Below, in pieces: positions 45,730 through 55,241 of a stretch of 64,000 nucleotides of DNA; within the stretch, counting starts at the first letter, position 1; every line of letters begins with the position of its first letter. The notes under the pieces are model-generated. The model was not told the DNA's origin, did no database searches, and saw nothing but the letters and a program-made list of their open reading frames with translations. The position numbers and the translations under genes are program-made. The DNA comes from Clostridiaceae bacterium (lineage in GTDB: Bacteria; Bacillota; Clostridia; Saccharofermentanales; DTU023). Where the stretch lies: assembly GCA_012838795.1 (NCBI GenBank), contig DUOO01000026.1, positions 43,528 through 107,527 of the forward strand, written 5' to 3'.

Positions 45730-46686
45730 TTATGAATTAAACAAGGGTTCTTCTCTTAAATCTACATCTTCCTCTATCTCAATATCCTCACAAACAATCG
45801 TCAAATACTTAAGATCTTCCTCTGAAGAAATCAGGAAATGAGCCTCATAACCTTCTGAAATCCTATAGAGTTCTTCATAGAGGTAATAAGTATTGGAGTA
45901 AAGTTGACTATCTTCGTCTCGGAGAAGATTAATCACCAGACCCTCTTCCTTATCGAGTTTTAATAAGTTCTTAAAGCGAATTCTGACAAAGGGAGATACA
46001 TCCCATATACCGTCCATGCGCAGGATAAAGCTTATGTCCTTTCCTTCTTGTGTGATGGAGATAAAACCGGCATCGTGAAAATAGAATCGCTCTTTAATTT
46101 CATCCGGTATTTCTTGATTAGCTAATAGTTCTTCCGCCTCTCCATTAATTGCTTCAAACTGAGCCGTGACCCTTATTTCTTCTTGAAGAACCTGCTTGTA
46201 TATAGAGTTCGGAAGCAAACCTAAAGCAAGAAGGCGCTTGTCTACTTTTTCCAGAACCCAGGAGGGAAGATCTTGGAAATCATCTTCCAACATATATTTG
46301 TAATTATCTTCAAAGAAAACTTGTGTTTGCGTAGAATCAAAGGGCAATCTGTGCTCAAATGCTTCCATCAGCTCTCTCTGATTATTTTCTATCACTGCTC
46401 TTGCTTCGGCAAGAGTCTCTGGGTGATAAAACCTACCGGTTTCGGAATCTTCAAAGAGAAAATTTTCCGAATCGAATGTACTTTCGTCTCCCAAAAGCTC
46501 TTCTAACGGCATAGAAGGTGGCGTATCATAAGCAATATGTTCGATTTCAATCTCCGCCCTCAACTTCTGCTCGTAAAGCTTAAGGATGTCTTGGTCAGTA
46601 TAATTCTTATCCGGAATAGGCTCATAACAAGCAGTCATATTAACTTTCTGCATGAGAGCATACCATTCTTTGGTGTAATATTTCAT
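45730..46686 (-). CDS. DUF4085 family protein
   Basis: 318 residues. The start MKYYTKEWYALMQKVNM and the internal FYFHDAGFISITQEGKDI pattern fit the DUF4085 family as I remember it. No function known. Acidic, with no signal peptide. It may be a polymorphic-toxin immunity-type protein, a guess from similar neighbours. Good ribosome site. Confidence 0.6.
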   Translation of the reverse strand: MKYYTKEWYALMQKVNMTACYEPIPDKNYTDQDILKLYEQKLRAEIEIEHIAYDTPPSMPLEELLGDESTFDSENFLFEDSETGRFYHPETLAEARAVIENNQRELMEAFEHRLPFDSTQTQVFFEDNYKYMLEDDFQDLPSWVLEKVDKRLLALGLLPNSIYKQVLQEEIRVTAQFEAINGEAEELLANQEIPDEIKERFYFHDAGFISITQEGKDISFILRMDGIWDVSPFVRIRFKNLLKLDKEEGLVINLLRDEDSQLYSNTYYLYEELYRISEGYEAHFLISSEEDLKYLTIVCEDIEIEEDVDLREEPLFNS

Positions 46687-47010
46687 TGAAAAACACTCCT
46701 ATAAAATATGATCATAGCCGGTTTCCGTGAGCTTAATGATTATCGTTTCTGTAATCTTTCTCATTTTGATACACTTTGATACAATTTTCAAATCAACCGA
46801 AGAATCAAAATTAATTTAATAATAAACTCCGAGTTTCGAGTAATTGGTTTTAAACTGCAATCCAGGAAAAAACCATGTTGATTTAAAACCTGTTTTCATA
46901 GAACTTTTTCATGAATTTTTTCAGAATATTCTTCAGCCGAATATCGTAAAGTGCCAAAAATTCCAGCTCTGCAGATTTCAACTTGAAAAAACAGAATATT
47001 TCGCATAAAT
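46687..47010. other. Intergenic region with AAACTCCGAGTTT palindrome
   Basis: AAACTCCGAGTTTCGAGTAATTGG near 46826 resembles a sequence at 56285. No gene is recognised. Confidence 0.35.
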
Positions 47011-47053
47011 AAAGACGACTCAGGATTGTATCCGTTTTGTCGTCCTTTTATGG
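47011..47053. repeat. 43-bp direct repeat, left copy (tRNA-Cys terminator sequence)
   Basis: Identical over 43 bases to 56434-56476. It contains GACGACTCAGGATTG and GTCGTCC arms that form a hairpin followed by TTTT. Here it also follows ATPase 1 by about 120 bases and may end that transcript. Confidence 0.85.
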
Positions 47054-47058
47054 CATCC

Positions 47059-47155
47059 TACAGTAAAACTAATACAATCCACTCGGAAATATTGCTTGGG
47101 TGCATTTGGGTGCAAATTGTTAATTGGGTGCATTTCTAGAAATTGGGTGCACCAC
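47059..47155. repeat. Short direct repeats TTGGGTGCA, four copies
   Basis: TTGGGTGCA occurs at 47096, 47106, 47124 and 47143. The 40 bases before them (CAGTAAAACTAATACAATCC) and the first copies recur in degenerate form at 50268-50340. Confidence 0.75.
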
Positions 47156-47172
47156 TTAGATTCTAGTGCAAA

Positions 47173-48426
47173 TCAATGCTCCAAGCTGTCTTTATCCAGC
47201 AAAAAGTCGTAAATATTCATGATTGTGATACCATATTCGTTGCGCCAGAGAGGTGTCTCATGGGCAACAACAATTATTTTTTTGAATGAATCCGGTATTT
47301 TTACAAGCGAAGCCTGTTCCTGATTCATTTTTTTCAAATCCGGTATCGCGAAAGCAGACTGGATATAGTATCGCTGACTTCCTCTATTAGCAACGAAATC
47401 AACTTCGAGCTGTTTGCGTGTAATCTTTCCTTCTTTGTTTTTTTCGTCGTGGATAACAATGCCTACATCCACGGAATAGCCGCGTATCAAGAGCTCATTA
47501 TAAATGATGTTTTCCATCAGATGTGTTACCTCATACTGACGAAATTCCAGTCTTGCATTTCTAAGTCCGACATCACAATAGTAGTATTTGCTTGGAGTCG
47601 AGATATATTTTTTCCCTTTAACATCGTAGCGACTCGCCTTTGAAATCAGGAAAGCGTCGATAAGACAATCGATATAAGTTGCAATGGTCTTGTTTGATAC
47701 GCCCTTATATCCATTGCTGACAAACGTATTAGCCAATTTATTCGGATTAGTATTTGAACCTACGGAGGAAGCTAGAATATTCACAAGAATATCCATGATG
47801 TTGTCACCACGCAGGTTGTTGCGGCTAATAATATCATCCAAATATACTTTATTAAATAAATTTTTGAGAAAATTCTCCTTTTGTTCCGGTCTGCGTTGCT
47901 CAACTATTTGCGGCATTCCTCCATAAAGACTATATTCTTTCCACGCTTCCGTTTTCGTCCCGTTGAAAACCGAGTAGAATTCCGAGAACGAAAGCGGATA
48001 AATCCTGACCTCATCCCCTCGACCGCGAAATTCTGTCAATATATCGCTCGATAAAAATCGCGAATTGCTTCCCGTTACATAGATGTCTGCATTTTTAATG
48101 CGGTTCAAACCATTCAGTAATTTTTCAAACCCTTCGACTAGCTGAATTTCATCTAATACGATGTAATAGGTACGTTCATCGGTAATTTTATTCCTGACAT
48201 GCTCGCCAAGCAGCTTTCGATCCAACAATGCCTCATTCTGCTCATCGTCGAGTCCTACCATGATAATATGGTCTTCGGATACTCCGGAGTCGATTAACCA
48301 GTCGCGATAAATGTTAAATAACAGGTAGGATTTTCCACACCGCCTTATTCCCGTAATAACCTTAATCATTCCGTTTTCTTTTCGATCTATCAGCCGCTGA
48401 AGATATATATTTCGCTCTATTTCCAT
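47173..48426 (-). CDS. AAA_14/DUF4143 ATPase (paralogue 1)
   Basis: 417 residues. Walker A GIRRCGKSYLL (26-36), Walker B YYIVLDEIQL, sensor-like YVTGSNSRFLSSD, then DUF4143 with YYYCDVGLRNARLEFRQYEV and EVDFVANRGSQRYYIQSA. The nuclease-like fold has Asp but no ExK, a feature of this subfamily. Very like paralogue 3 at 53576 and unlike paralogue 2. Function unknown. Downstream lie the TTGGGTGCA repeats. Intact frame and good start. Confidence 0.85.
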   Translation of the reverse strand: MEIERNIYLQRLIDRKENGMIKVITGIRRCGKSYLLFNIYRDWLIDSGVSEDHIIMVGLDDEQNEALLDRKLLGEHVRNKITDERTYYIVLDEIQLVEGFEKLLNGLNRIKNADIYVTGSNSRFLSSDILTEFRGRGDEVRIYPLSFSEFYSVFNGTKTEAWKEYSLYGGMPQIVEQRRPEQKENFLKNLFNKVYLDDIISRNNLRGDNIMDILVNILASSVGSNTNPNKLANTFVSNGYKGVSNKTIATYIDCLIDAFLISKASRYDVKGKKYISTPSKYYYCDVGLRNARLEFRQYEVTHLMENIIYNELLIRGYSVDVGIVIHDEKNKEGKITRKQLEVDFVANRGSQRYYIQSAFAIPDLKKMNQEQASLVKIPDSFKKIIVVAHETPLWRNEYGITIMNIYDFLLDKDSLEH

Positions 48427-48748
48427 TTACCATTCCTCTCAATTATTTGACCTTTTTAGTAATAGCATTATATCACAAACAAGGATTTACTGGTGATTCA
48501 ATGTATCCCGTCTCTCGGCGTCGCCGCAATCCGGCATTTGTAAGAGAAAAACTGAGTAGTCAGAAAGGGAGTGTTATATCTTCGCTAATGCTAATAATTT
48601 TTAATTCAATTTTATGACCGTTTTAGTTATAGAGTTTATGTTGCGGTAATCTCTTCTTCGCAAAAACAATTACTTTTTTTTGACCAGAGAAAAAACTTTT
48701 TTGTTTTGGCTACATATTTAATCGACAAAACATCTCATTCAAAACTAA
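48427..48748. other. Intergenic region
   Basis: Between the YunG-like gene and ATPase 1. No repeats like those at 47.1 kb. Nothing supported. Confidence 0.3.
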
Positions 48749-49234
48749 CTACGAATTAACTTTCTTGATTTCCTCTGCCACCCTACTTGCTAATAGTCTA
48801 TATCTTGCAAGTGTATTCGGGTTTTTACCGCAATATTCGCGATTAATTTCTTGATTAGGTTCATATGCCAAAGGAATTCCATACAGAGTAAATTGATCAC
48901 TTGTCAAATCAATATATTTACCGTCAATTTTATTAAAGTAGTGAGTCCCTCCTCCCGAAACATTAACCCTGTGAATACTTCCACCAAACAAATCGTATAC
49001 CAAAGTAGCAGTGATAGCACATTGGCCATACGTCGGATCATTATTAATATCGAAATCCGGATCATTCTGGTATGAAGGATAAGCAGTCTCTTTTGTCCAT
49101 GCTTTAAGTAAGAATCCAAACAGATCATTAATTGTTTGAATTGCTTTATCAGGATCAAAATTTTTCCGCGTAATTTTTTCACCATACTCGGAACCAAAAT
49201 ATAAAATTTCTCATTTTGAATTTGTATAAAACAT
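48749..49234 (-). pseudogene. YunG-family protein with an in-frame TGA at codon 8
   Basis: From ATG 49234 (AAGGAG site) the frame reads MFYTNSK, TGA, then EILYFGSEYGEKITRKNF and on to a stop at 48749, 154 more codons without interruption. NNDPTYGQCAITATLVYDLF, GGGTHYFNKIDGKYIDLT and the C-terminal helix match the YunG family. After the TGA no ATG, GTG or TTG is in frame until the TTG at 49003, so the full protein cannot be made by normal rules. One point mutation would restore it. Confidence 0.7.
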
Positions 49235-49445
49235 AAGCTATCTTCTCCTTAAGAATATGGGAACAACGCAAAATTCATAGTACTTCTAGTTACAAGTTTT
49301 AATGCTAAATATTATGTGTTCCACCATACAATATATATTCTGATAGAAACAAAGAATAAACTCCAGTATAAGAACAATAAAATCGAAAAACAAACATATC
49401 TTGAAAATCAAAATTAATATCTCATAAATAGCTTAAATTATGGCT

Positions 49446-49634
49446 TTAATCAAATTTGCCCTTTAGATGTTCGTGCGGACTATAAATATGTTCATAATCA
49501 TCGGTTTCAACTATAACTTCAGCTTCAGACGAAAATTGAATAAATCTTTTCCTGATAAACCCAAATCGAACTATGCTTTTTTCATCTAAAGCATAAATTA
49601 TTTTCATATCCGGTGATAATAGATCATGTGCCAT
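49446..49634 (-). CDS. Small hypothetical protein, 62 codons
   Basis: MAHDLLSPDMKIIYALDEKS; a possible GGGA ribosome site is nearby. No homology known. Lies in a group of small single genes. Confidence 0.35.
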   Translation of the reverse strand: MAHDLLSPDMKIIYALDEKSIVRFGFIRKRFIQFSSEAEVIVETDDYEHIYSPHEHLKGKFD

Positions 49635-49793
49635 GTTACTATTCCCATCTAACTATTATTTCAGATTTCGATTACATTAAAATATATATTCGCTGAACAG
49701 ATACCTTTTCTATTCTGTATTATAATATTCTGACATCCATACCCTGTGTTAAACAATAACCGTGCGACAAAGAAACAATACCCCTGATTAATA

Positions 49794-50138
49794 TTAATCT
49801 CTAATCACTGATATATAGGATCCAATTTCATTCTCATCATGGATACCCAAAACTACCACGGTAAACGTCTCAAGGTACCATCTAGGAATATCTCCTCCAA
49901 ATGAGAAATGTATGACACCTCCAAGTTCAAACATTTTTCCGGACTCGTCCATTATAGTACTTATCTTACCCCTACCAAATATATTATTCGGAATACATAT
50001 GGTTACAACACCATCACGAACCGAGTATTTATCTTTGCAGATAATCTTATGATAGGTTTGCCCATCTATCTCAATCATTCTATCGCCAGACTTCAAATAA
50101 TTATCGTATTCCATTTCCATCTTACTACGATTAGGCAC
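49794..50138 (-). CDS. Small hypothetical protein, 114 codons
   Basis: Starts GTG at 50138 (PNRSKMEMEYDNYL). It has beta-strand-like pieces (GGVIHFSFGGDIPRWYLETF) and no signal or membrane helix. No family recognised. TGAGG upstream serves as a ribosome site. Possibly an immunity-type protein of the accessory zone. Confidence 0.45.
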   Translation of the reverse strand: MPNRSKMEMEYDNYLKSGDRMIEIDGQTYHKIICKDKYSVRDGVVTICIPNNIFGRGKISTIMDESGKMFELGGVIHFSFGGDIPRWYLETFTVVVLGIHDENEIGSYISVIRD

Positions 50139-50572
50139 TATTGATCCTCACATTTATACAAAACTCAAATTAATATTTCAGTTTCAGTATAAATGAATTC
50201 AACTATTAGATCACCTCTCAATTATTTTATCTAATGCTCAAAAGTACTAGGTGATTCGTAGTACAGTAAAACCAATACAATCCAATCGGAAATATTGCTT
50301 GGGGCATTTAGGTGCAAAATTAAAACTTGGGTGAATTATTAAGAACTGTGACTACAAGTAGAAAATGACGTAATTTTCTTTTCAACATTTTCGATGCAAA
50401 TCCTATAGCAGAAGAAAGCGGCGTCCTTTGACACAGACATAGTCGGCAGGGATCAGCAGCGCTGTTTTCTCGTTCCCGAAAGGACCTGCAAAAATAGATG
50501 CTTAACCTTACTCATAATTTTTTCCCACAATTTATGTTTGCATTTAAGGGAAAACAGGAATATTTACGAAAA
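50139..50572. other. Intergenic region with a degenerate copy of the 47.06-kb repeat
   Basis: 50268-50340 resembles 47059-47115 (CAGTAAAACCAATACAATCC, AATCGGAAATATTGCTTGGG). No gene is seen. Confidence 0.5.
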
Positions 50573-51622
50573 TTAATTAAATCGAACATAGTAAGTACTC
50601 CGCCCGCTTCCTCCTCTTTCCAGTTCGCCGGATACCAGCAATTTTCGAAGAGCGCCTTCAATAGAACTTATACTGAGTGAGGGACAAAGTTCCCGTATAT
50701 CCTGTTTGGTAAAACGACCTATCTTATTCATCGTCGCACGTCTTACTGTTTCTAGAGCCGAAAGTTTCGTCTCTACAAGAGCATAACGGTCTTCAAAGTC
50801 GTTATAGGCAGCAAGAATCGTTCCAAGTAAGTATTTAATGAACGGAACCGCATCTGCCTCACCTTTATGCCAGCCTACTTGGGCTAGCGCTAGTGCATCG
50901 TAATATAGATCTTTATTCATAGCAATTTTTGCTTCCAGTGATATATACTTGCCGACATAAAATCCATTTCTATACAAAAGCAAAGTCGTTAGGAGACGGC
51001 TCAATCTACCATTACCATCGTTGAAAGGATGGATGCAAAGAAAGTCATGAATGAATACCGGTATAACAAGCAAGGGTTCTACTTCCAAATTGCCGATTAT
51101 ACGATTATATTCTTCGCAAATTCTATCTAATGCCTCTGGCGTTTCATTCGGTGCTAACGGAGTAAATATTGTTTTTGCTTGACCGTCCGGATAAGTTGCA
51201 CTGATATAATTCTGTACATTCTTTGTTTTACCTGCCATCGGGTTATTCATGTAATTATATAAAATCTTATGGAGTTGCAGGATATAGTTTCGAGAAATGG
51301 GAATCGTGTCAAAGCTCTCGTGGATGATATTGAGTACATCACGGTAACCTGCAATTTCTTGTTCATTACGATTTCTTGGTGTTGTTTTCTCTTCTACTAA
51401 CTGTCTGATACGAGTACTCGTTGTTACAATTCCCTCAATAGCATTCGATGCTTCCGTGCTTTGTATCTTTGCAATCTCGACCAATTTTTTGAGTTCTTCA
51501 GGACGTTGCTTAAGGTACATTTCTTGCTTTCCGGCTCCTTTATATATGGCAGCAATCAGGGCAATAATCTCAGAATCCCATTTTTGGTTTTTGAGTTCTG
51601 AGTAATTAAATGTTCTCATCAT
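50573..51622 (-). CDS. Class II Fic-domain protein
   Basis: 349 residues. N-terminal inhibitory helix motif SNAIEG (S/TxxxEG type) in STEASNAIEGIV, then the Fic core HPFNDGNGRLSR, complete with the catalytic His, and a winged-helix C-terminus (FTKQDIRELCPSLSISSIEG). Fic proteins usually AMPylate proteins with ATP, and this class is self-inhibited by its own helix. It stands alone among the ATPases. The target is unknown. Confidence 0.9.
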   Translation of the reverse strand: MMRTFNYSELKNQKWDSEIIALIAAIYKGAGKQEMYLKQRPEELKKLVEIAKIQSTEASNAIEGIVTTSTRIRQLVEEKTTPRNRNEQEIAGYRDVLNIIHESFDTIPISRNYILQLHKILYNYMNNPMAGKTKNVQNYISATYPDGQAKTIFTPLAPNETPEALDRICEEYNRIIGNLEVEPLLVIPVFIHDFLCIHPFNDGNGRLSRLLTTLLLYRNGFYVGKYISLEAKIAMNKDLYYDALALAQVGWHKGEADAVPFIKYLLGTILAAYNDFEDRYALVETKLSALETVRRATMNKIGRFTKQDIRELCPSLSISSIEGALRKLLVSGELERGGSGRSTYYVRFN

Positions 51623-52005
51623 CTCACCTCCGATCTTTCCCTTAAATTATGCCAACAAATAAGGGGAAGCGCAATAAAATAAGGGAAGAAAACCATTTGA
51701 AGCGATTACCAGTACCATCCACATCGTTTTACTCCGCAAATTATAATTTATCTGATTGAATTGCTATAACCATCAAATCAATTAATAGTTAGTCTTGTAT
51801 AATCGATTTGTCAACAAAAATATTATATTATCATTGCAATTAAAGTTGATTTTTAACTATTTTTAATAAGTTGAACTGAATATAGCAATGAAATTATACT
51901 TGGCAGTCCAATCCAAATCGCAAGCACAATTAGTGATTCATCAACATGGAATCCAAGCTAACTCAACAGGCACTTACTGTGTATTGAGTGTTCCGGATGC
52001 AAAGC
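51623..52005. other. Intergenic region with a small plus-strand ORF
   Basis: A 60-codon plus frame (51888-52070, KLYLAVQSKSQAQLVIHQHG) runs into the 3' end of ATPase 2. It looks protein-like but has no clear ribosome site or known family. Confidence 0.3.
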
Positions 52006-53367
52006 TTATAAACACCAGCCCATATACAAGGGGAGATATACCCGGTCATTTTCAACCTTCATCTGTTTAGGGTGTAAGACATATTGTGTTCCAATTCGCT
52101 TTCCAAACTTATTCTTAAACCTGTCCAAGGAAGTTGTACCATATTGGCGAGGAGACTTCACTTCGATGGGACTAATTCGCGGCTTACCGGCTGCATCGGC
52201 ATAAGGACGAGTGATCAGAAAATCAATTTCCATGCGTTCTTCACCCTCTTTATGCCCCGATTGAGAGTAGAAAAAGAGCTTATGACCGGTAGCAACGAGC
52301 ATTTGGGCCACAAGATTTTCTACCAGCATACCTTCATTAATTCCGATATTACCCCTTAAAACAGAGTGATAAACCGATTCGTCGGTAATATTCTTATCTG
52401 CAAATGCCAGTGTAACAAGAAGTCCCGTGTCTGACATGTAAGACTTAAGTGATCTGTACTCTTTGTTTAGAGAAAGTCCCACGATGGGATCGGTAGATGC
52501 ATAACAGATATTGCTTATACGAGCATCTGCAAGCCAGAAGAAAGCTTCCTCATAATCTCTCATACGTGCATTTTTATCTAAAGATGCAAGTGTAAATTTC
52601 TTTTCTCGCTTAGACAATTGCCCCGGAATGTTATCAAGTACGGACACTACTTTGAACTCGTAGCCTCCGGCAAATCTGGCAACATCATTTCTATATAGAG
52701 TAAGAATTTGCCTCTTTTCTTGATCGACAACCGAGAAATTTCTTTCTTCAATATAAGTTGCCACAACTTTTGGCATACCGCCGACCAGCATATATTCACG
52801 CAACAGTCCGGAGGCACGCCTATGTAAACCTTCCGGCAAAGGTTTAAGCTCTGCAAATTGCTGACGAATCAGAGTTGACAAATTCTCCTCACCCATACCC
52901 CAAAGGAACTCTTCAAAATCGAGCGGTTCAAGTGCTAACGTCTCCTCTTCAGAAGGCAGAACAATTTTATCAATATTTTGCTTGATAGAAAGTAAAGATC
53001 CCGTCTCAATATAATCGTAACGACCATCGGCAACTAAATATTTTATTAAACCACGCGCTTGAGGAAACATCTGCACTTCATCAAATACCACCAGAGAGTC
53101 ACCTTTAACTAAAGTGACACCATAAAATGCCTGAAGATACAAAAACAAGGTATCAAAGTCCGTACGATAATCTTCAAAGTAATTTTTTACTTCAGTCGGC
53201 GCTTGGAAGAAATCGATAACAAGGTAGGAGCTGTATTCATTTTTGCCGAACGTTTCAGCCAATGTGCTTTTACCAACACGCCGTGCACCTTCAATTAACA
53301 TTGCGGTTTTCCTATGTGTATTATGTTTCCACGCGAGTAGTTTGTCGTAGGCTTTTCGTTTGAGCAT
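52006..53367 (-). CDS. AAA_14/DUF4143 ATPase (paralogue 2, intact nuclease-like site)
   Basis: 453 residues. Walker A IEGARRVGKSTLA (25-37), Walker B SLVVFDEVQM, ETGSLLSIKQN sensor. The DUF4143 part has EIDFLITRP and SPIEVKSPRQY, so the PD-(D/E)xK pattern (Asp, then ExK) is complete. This differs from the IQS form in paralogues 1 and 3. Could be an active nuclease-type effector. A 33-bp triplet repeat lies upstream. Confidence 0.85.
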   Translation of the reverse strand: MLKRKAYDKLLAWKHNTHRKTAMLIEGARRVGKSTLAETFGKNEYSSYLVIDFFQAPTEVKNYFEDYRTDFDTLFLYLQAFYGVTLVKGDSLVVFDEVQMFPQARGLIKYLVADGRYDYIETGSLLSIKQNIDKIVLPSEEETLALEPLDFEEFLWGMGEENLSTLIRQQFAELKPLPEGLHRRASGLLREYMLVGGMPKVVATYIEERNFSVVDQEKRQILTLYRNDVARFAGGYEFKVVSVLDNIPGQLSKREKKFTLASLDKNARMRDYEEAFFWLADARISNICYASTDPIVGLSLNKEYRSLKSYMSDTGLLVTLAFADKNITDESVYHSVLRGNIGINEGMLVENLVAQMLVATGHKLFFYSQSGHKEGEERMEIDFLITRPYADAAGKPRISPIEVKSPRQYGTTSLDRFKNKFGKRIGTQYVLHPKQMKVENDRVYLPLYMGWCL

Positions 53368-53443
53368 AGCACATCCTCAGAGCTTTCTTGAAGCTAATCG
53401 ATAAATTTTCAGTTTATATTTACCTACACTATACACGAATTGC

Positions 53444-53542
53444 ACACGTCCTGCAAAACTTAGACAAGTAAAATTGACACGTTCTGCAAAATTACAGCAT
53501 GCACTTTTTACACGCTCTACAATATTTTCTCAGTTTTCAAAA
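53444..53542. repeat. 33-bp tandem repeat, three degenerate copies
   Basis: Units begin ACACGTCCTGCAAAACTT (53444), ACACGTTCTGCAAAATTA (53477), ACACGCTCTACAATATTT (53510). The period is exactly 33 bases. Located between ATPase 3 and ATPase 2, upstream of the latter. Confidence 0.65.
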
Positions 53543-53575
53543 AACATATCTAACTGAGAAAAAAGCAAATTAATT

Positions 53576-54877
53576 TCATAGCATAATAGCATTCTCGTCG
53601 AGCAAAAATTGTTCTACACCTATATATAGTATTCCATTATTATCTTTCCACGGTTTTATATAATCACGAACCACGACAATTTTGCCAAAGGAGTCGGGAA
53701 TTCTGATTAACGATGCAATCTCCTGTTCTCTTTTTTCAGGATTGACAATCAATAAAGCAGATTGAATATAATAACGCTGTTCCCCTCGATTAACAACAAA
53801 ATCGACTTCAAGCTGTTTTCTTATCTTTTTTCCTTCATCTGTTTTTATATTCTGCTCGACAACCCCAACATCCACATCATACCCTCTGCGAATCAAGTCA
53901 CAATAAAGCACATTTTCCATAATATGTGTCTCCTCTTGCTGGCGAAAACCAAGCTTTGCATTTCGCAAACCGACATCTGTATAGTAATATTTCACCGGTG
54001 ATTGCATATACTTTCTTCCTTTTACATTGTAACGTTTTGCTTTGCTTATCAGAAAGGCCTCTGCGAAAAATCCCAGGTAATTATCTATTGTTGTTGAGTT
54101 GATGCGAATTTTCTTTTCACTTAAAAAGGTGTTTGATAATTTTGTCGGATTCGTCAGCGACCCGATGGAAGAGGCAACAATATCTAAAAGATCGTCTAAA
54201 ATCATCGCATCATTCTGAATATTATGACGTTCTAAAACATCCTTTAAATAAGTACGTTGAAATAAGTCACGTAAATATTGACTTTTCTCCTCATGACTCT
54301 GCAATTTTAAAACATAGGGCATCCCCCCGTAAGTATAATAATCAAGCCATGCATTTCGCTCGTTTCCTTCATATGCCTCAATAAATTCCGCAAAGGAAAG
54401 TGGATAAACACGAATGTCATCGCCTCTATCACGAAATTGGGTTAGTATATCGGTCGAAAGCATCTTGGAGTTACTACCCGTCACATAGACATCTACGTTT
54501 TTAATCTTCATAAGACCGATGATTACATCAATGAATCCCAGCTTTGTATTTTTATCATCCAGATAAGGATTCCGGATTTCTGTTACAAACTGTATTTCAT
54601 CAATCATTACATAATATTGTTTTGTTTTATCTACAATCTTTTCCCTAACGTATTTATCTAATTCAACAGGATTTCGATATTTTGCATTAGAAAATTCATC
54701 CAAAGCAAGATGAATAATTTGATCGGCAGAAATTCCATTGTCAAGTAGATATTTTGTATACAATTCAAATAAGAGATAGGATTTTCCACAACGACGGATA
54801 CCGGTTATTATTTTAACTCTGCCATTATCTTTTTTATTTATTAGCTTTTCCATGTATTGGGTTCTGGCAAATTCCAT
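53576..54877 (-). CDS. AAA_14/DUF4143 ATPase (paralogue 3)
   Basis: 433 residues. Walker A GIRRCGKSYLL (26-36), YYVMIDEIQF, YVTGSNSKMLSTDILTQFRD, then EVDFVVNRGEQRYYIQSA. Clear close relative of paralogue 1. Two palindromic 13-base elements TGCGGATTCCGCA (54984) and a weaker one (54908) lie directly upstream of the start, with T-rich tails, and could be its operators. Confidence 0.85.
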   Translation of the reverse strand: MEFARTQYMEKLINKKDNGRVKIITGIRRCGKSYLLFELYTKYLLDNGISADQIIHLALDEFSNAKYRNPVELDKYVREKIVDKTKQYYVMIDEIQFVTEIRNPYLDDKNTKLGFIDVIIGLMKIKNVDVYVTGSNSKMLSTDILTQFRDRGDDIRVYPLSFAEFIEAYEGNERNAWLDYYTYGGMPYVLKLQSHEEKSQYLRDLFQRTYLKDVLERHNIQNDAMILDDLLDIVASSIGSLTNPTKLSNTFLSEKKIRINSTTIDNYLGFFAEAFLISKAKRYNVKGRKYMQSPVKYYYTDVGLRNAKLGFRQQEETHIMENVLYCDLIRRGYDVDVGVVEQNIKTDEGKKIRKQLEVDFVVNRGEQRYYIQSALLIVNPEKREQEIASLIRIPDSFGKIVVVRDYIKPWKDNNGILYIGVEQFLLDENAIML

Positions 54878-55241
54878 TTTGTTTCACCTCGCTTTGTCAA
54901 ATATTATTGCAGATTCCGCGTTTTTTCTTCGAGTTTATTAAAGCTTATTGAATGATAAATGTCAACTTAACACGAATTTTTTCTGCGGATTCCGCATTTT
55001 TTCTTTTTTTGTTGAAAAAATTACTTATTAGATACAAATATGTTTTTAGAAATTCTGCCCTAAAACAGAAAAAACAAAGAGAAAATTGCGACAAAGAAGA
55101 CAGGAACTTTTACGTTAGTGTTCACGCAGGTGATGAGAGAAAACTCATCTTCTATCTTAGGAACGGCGAAGTAACGGAAATCATCCTAGACTAATAAAGT
55201 TAAAGTTTGTAATAAAAAACACTCCCTAATTGCGCAAACAA
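54878..55241. promoter_or_regulatory. Upstream region of ATPase 3 with two palindromic elements
   Basis: TGCAGATTCCGCG at 54908-54920 and TGCGGATTCCGCA at 54984-54996, 76 bases apart, each followed by TTTTTTCTT. A plus-strand frame of 80 codons (54952-55194) crosses the second element and is doubtful. Confidence 0.5.

Noticed and set aside
48904..49197. 97-codon minus-strand frame
   Set aside because: It is another frame of the YunG-family gene, whose true frame matches the family.
49211..49213. TGA read as an amino acid in this genome
   Set aside because: TGA is the normal stop of several intact genes here, for example at 295-297 and 34430-34432.
54952..55194. 80-codon plus-strand frame
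   Set aside because: Low-complexity start crossing the palindromic elements upstream of ATPase 3. Only the last 35 residues look protein-like and there is no ribosome site.
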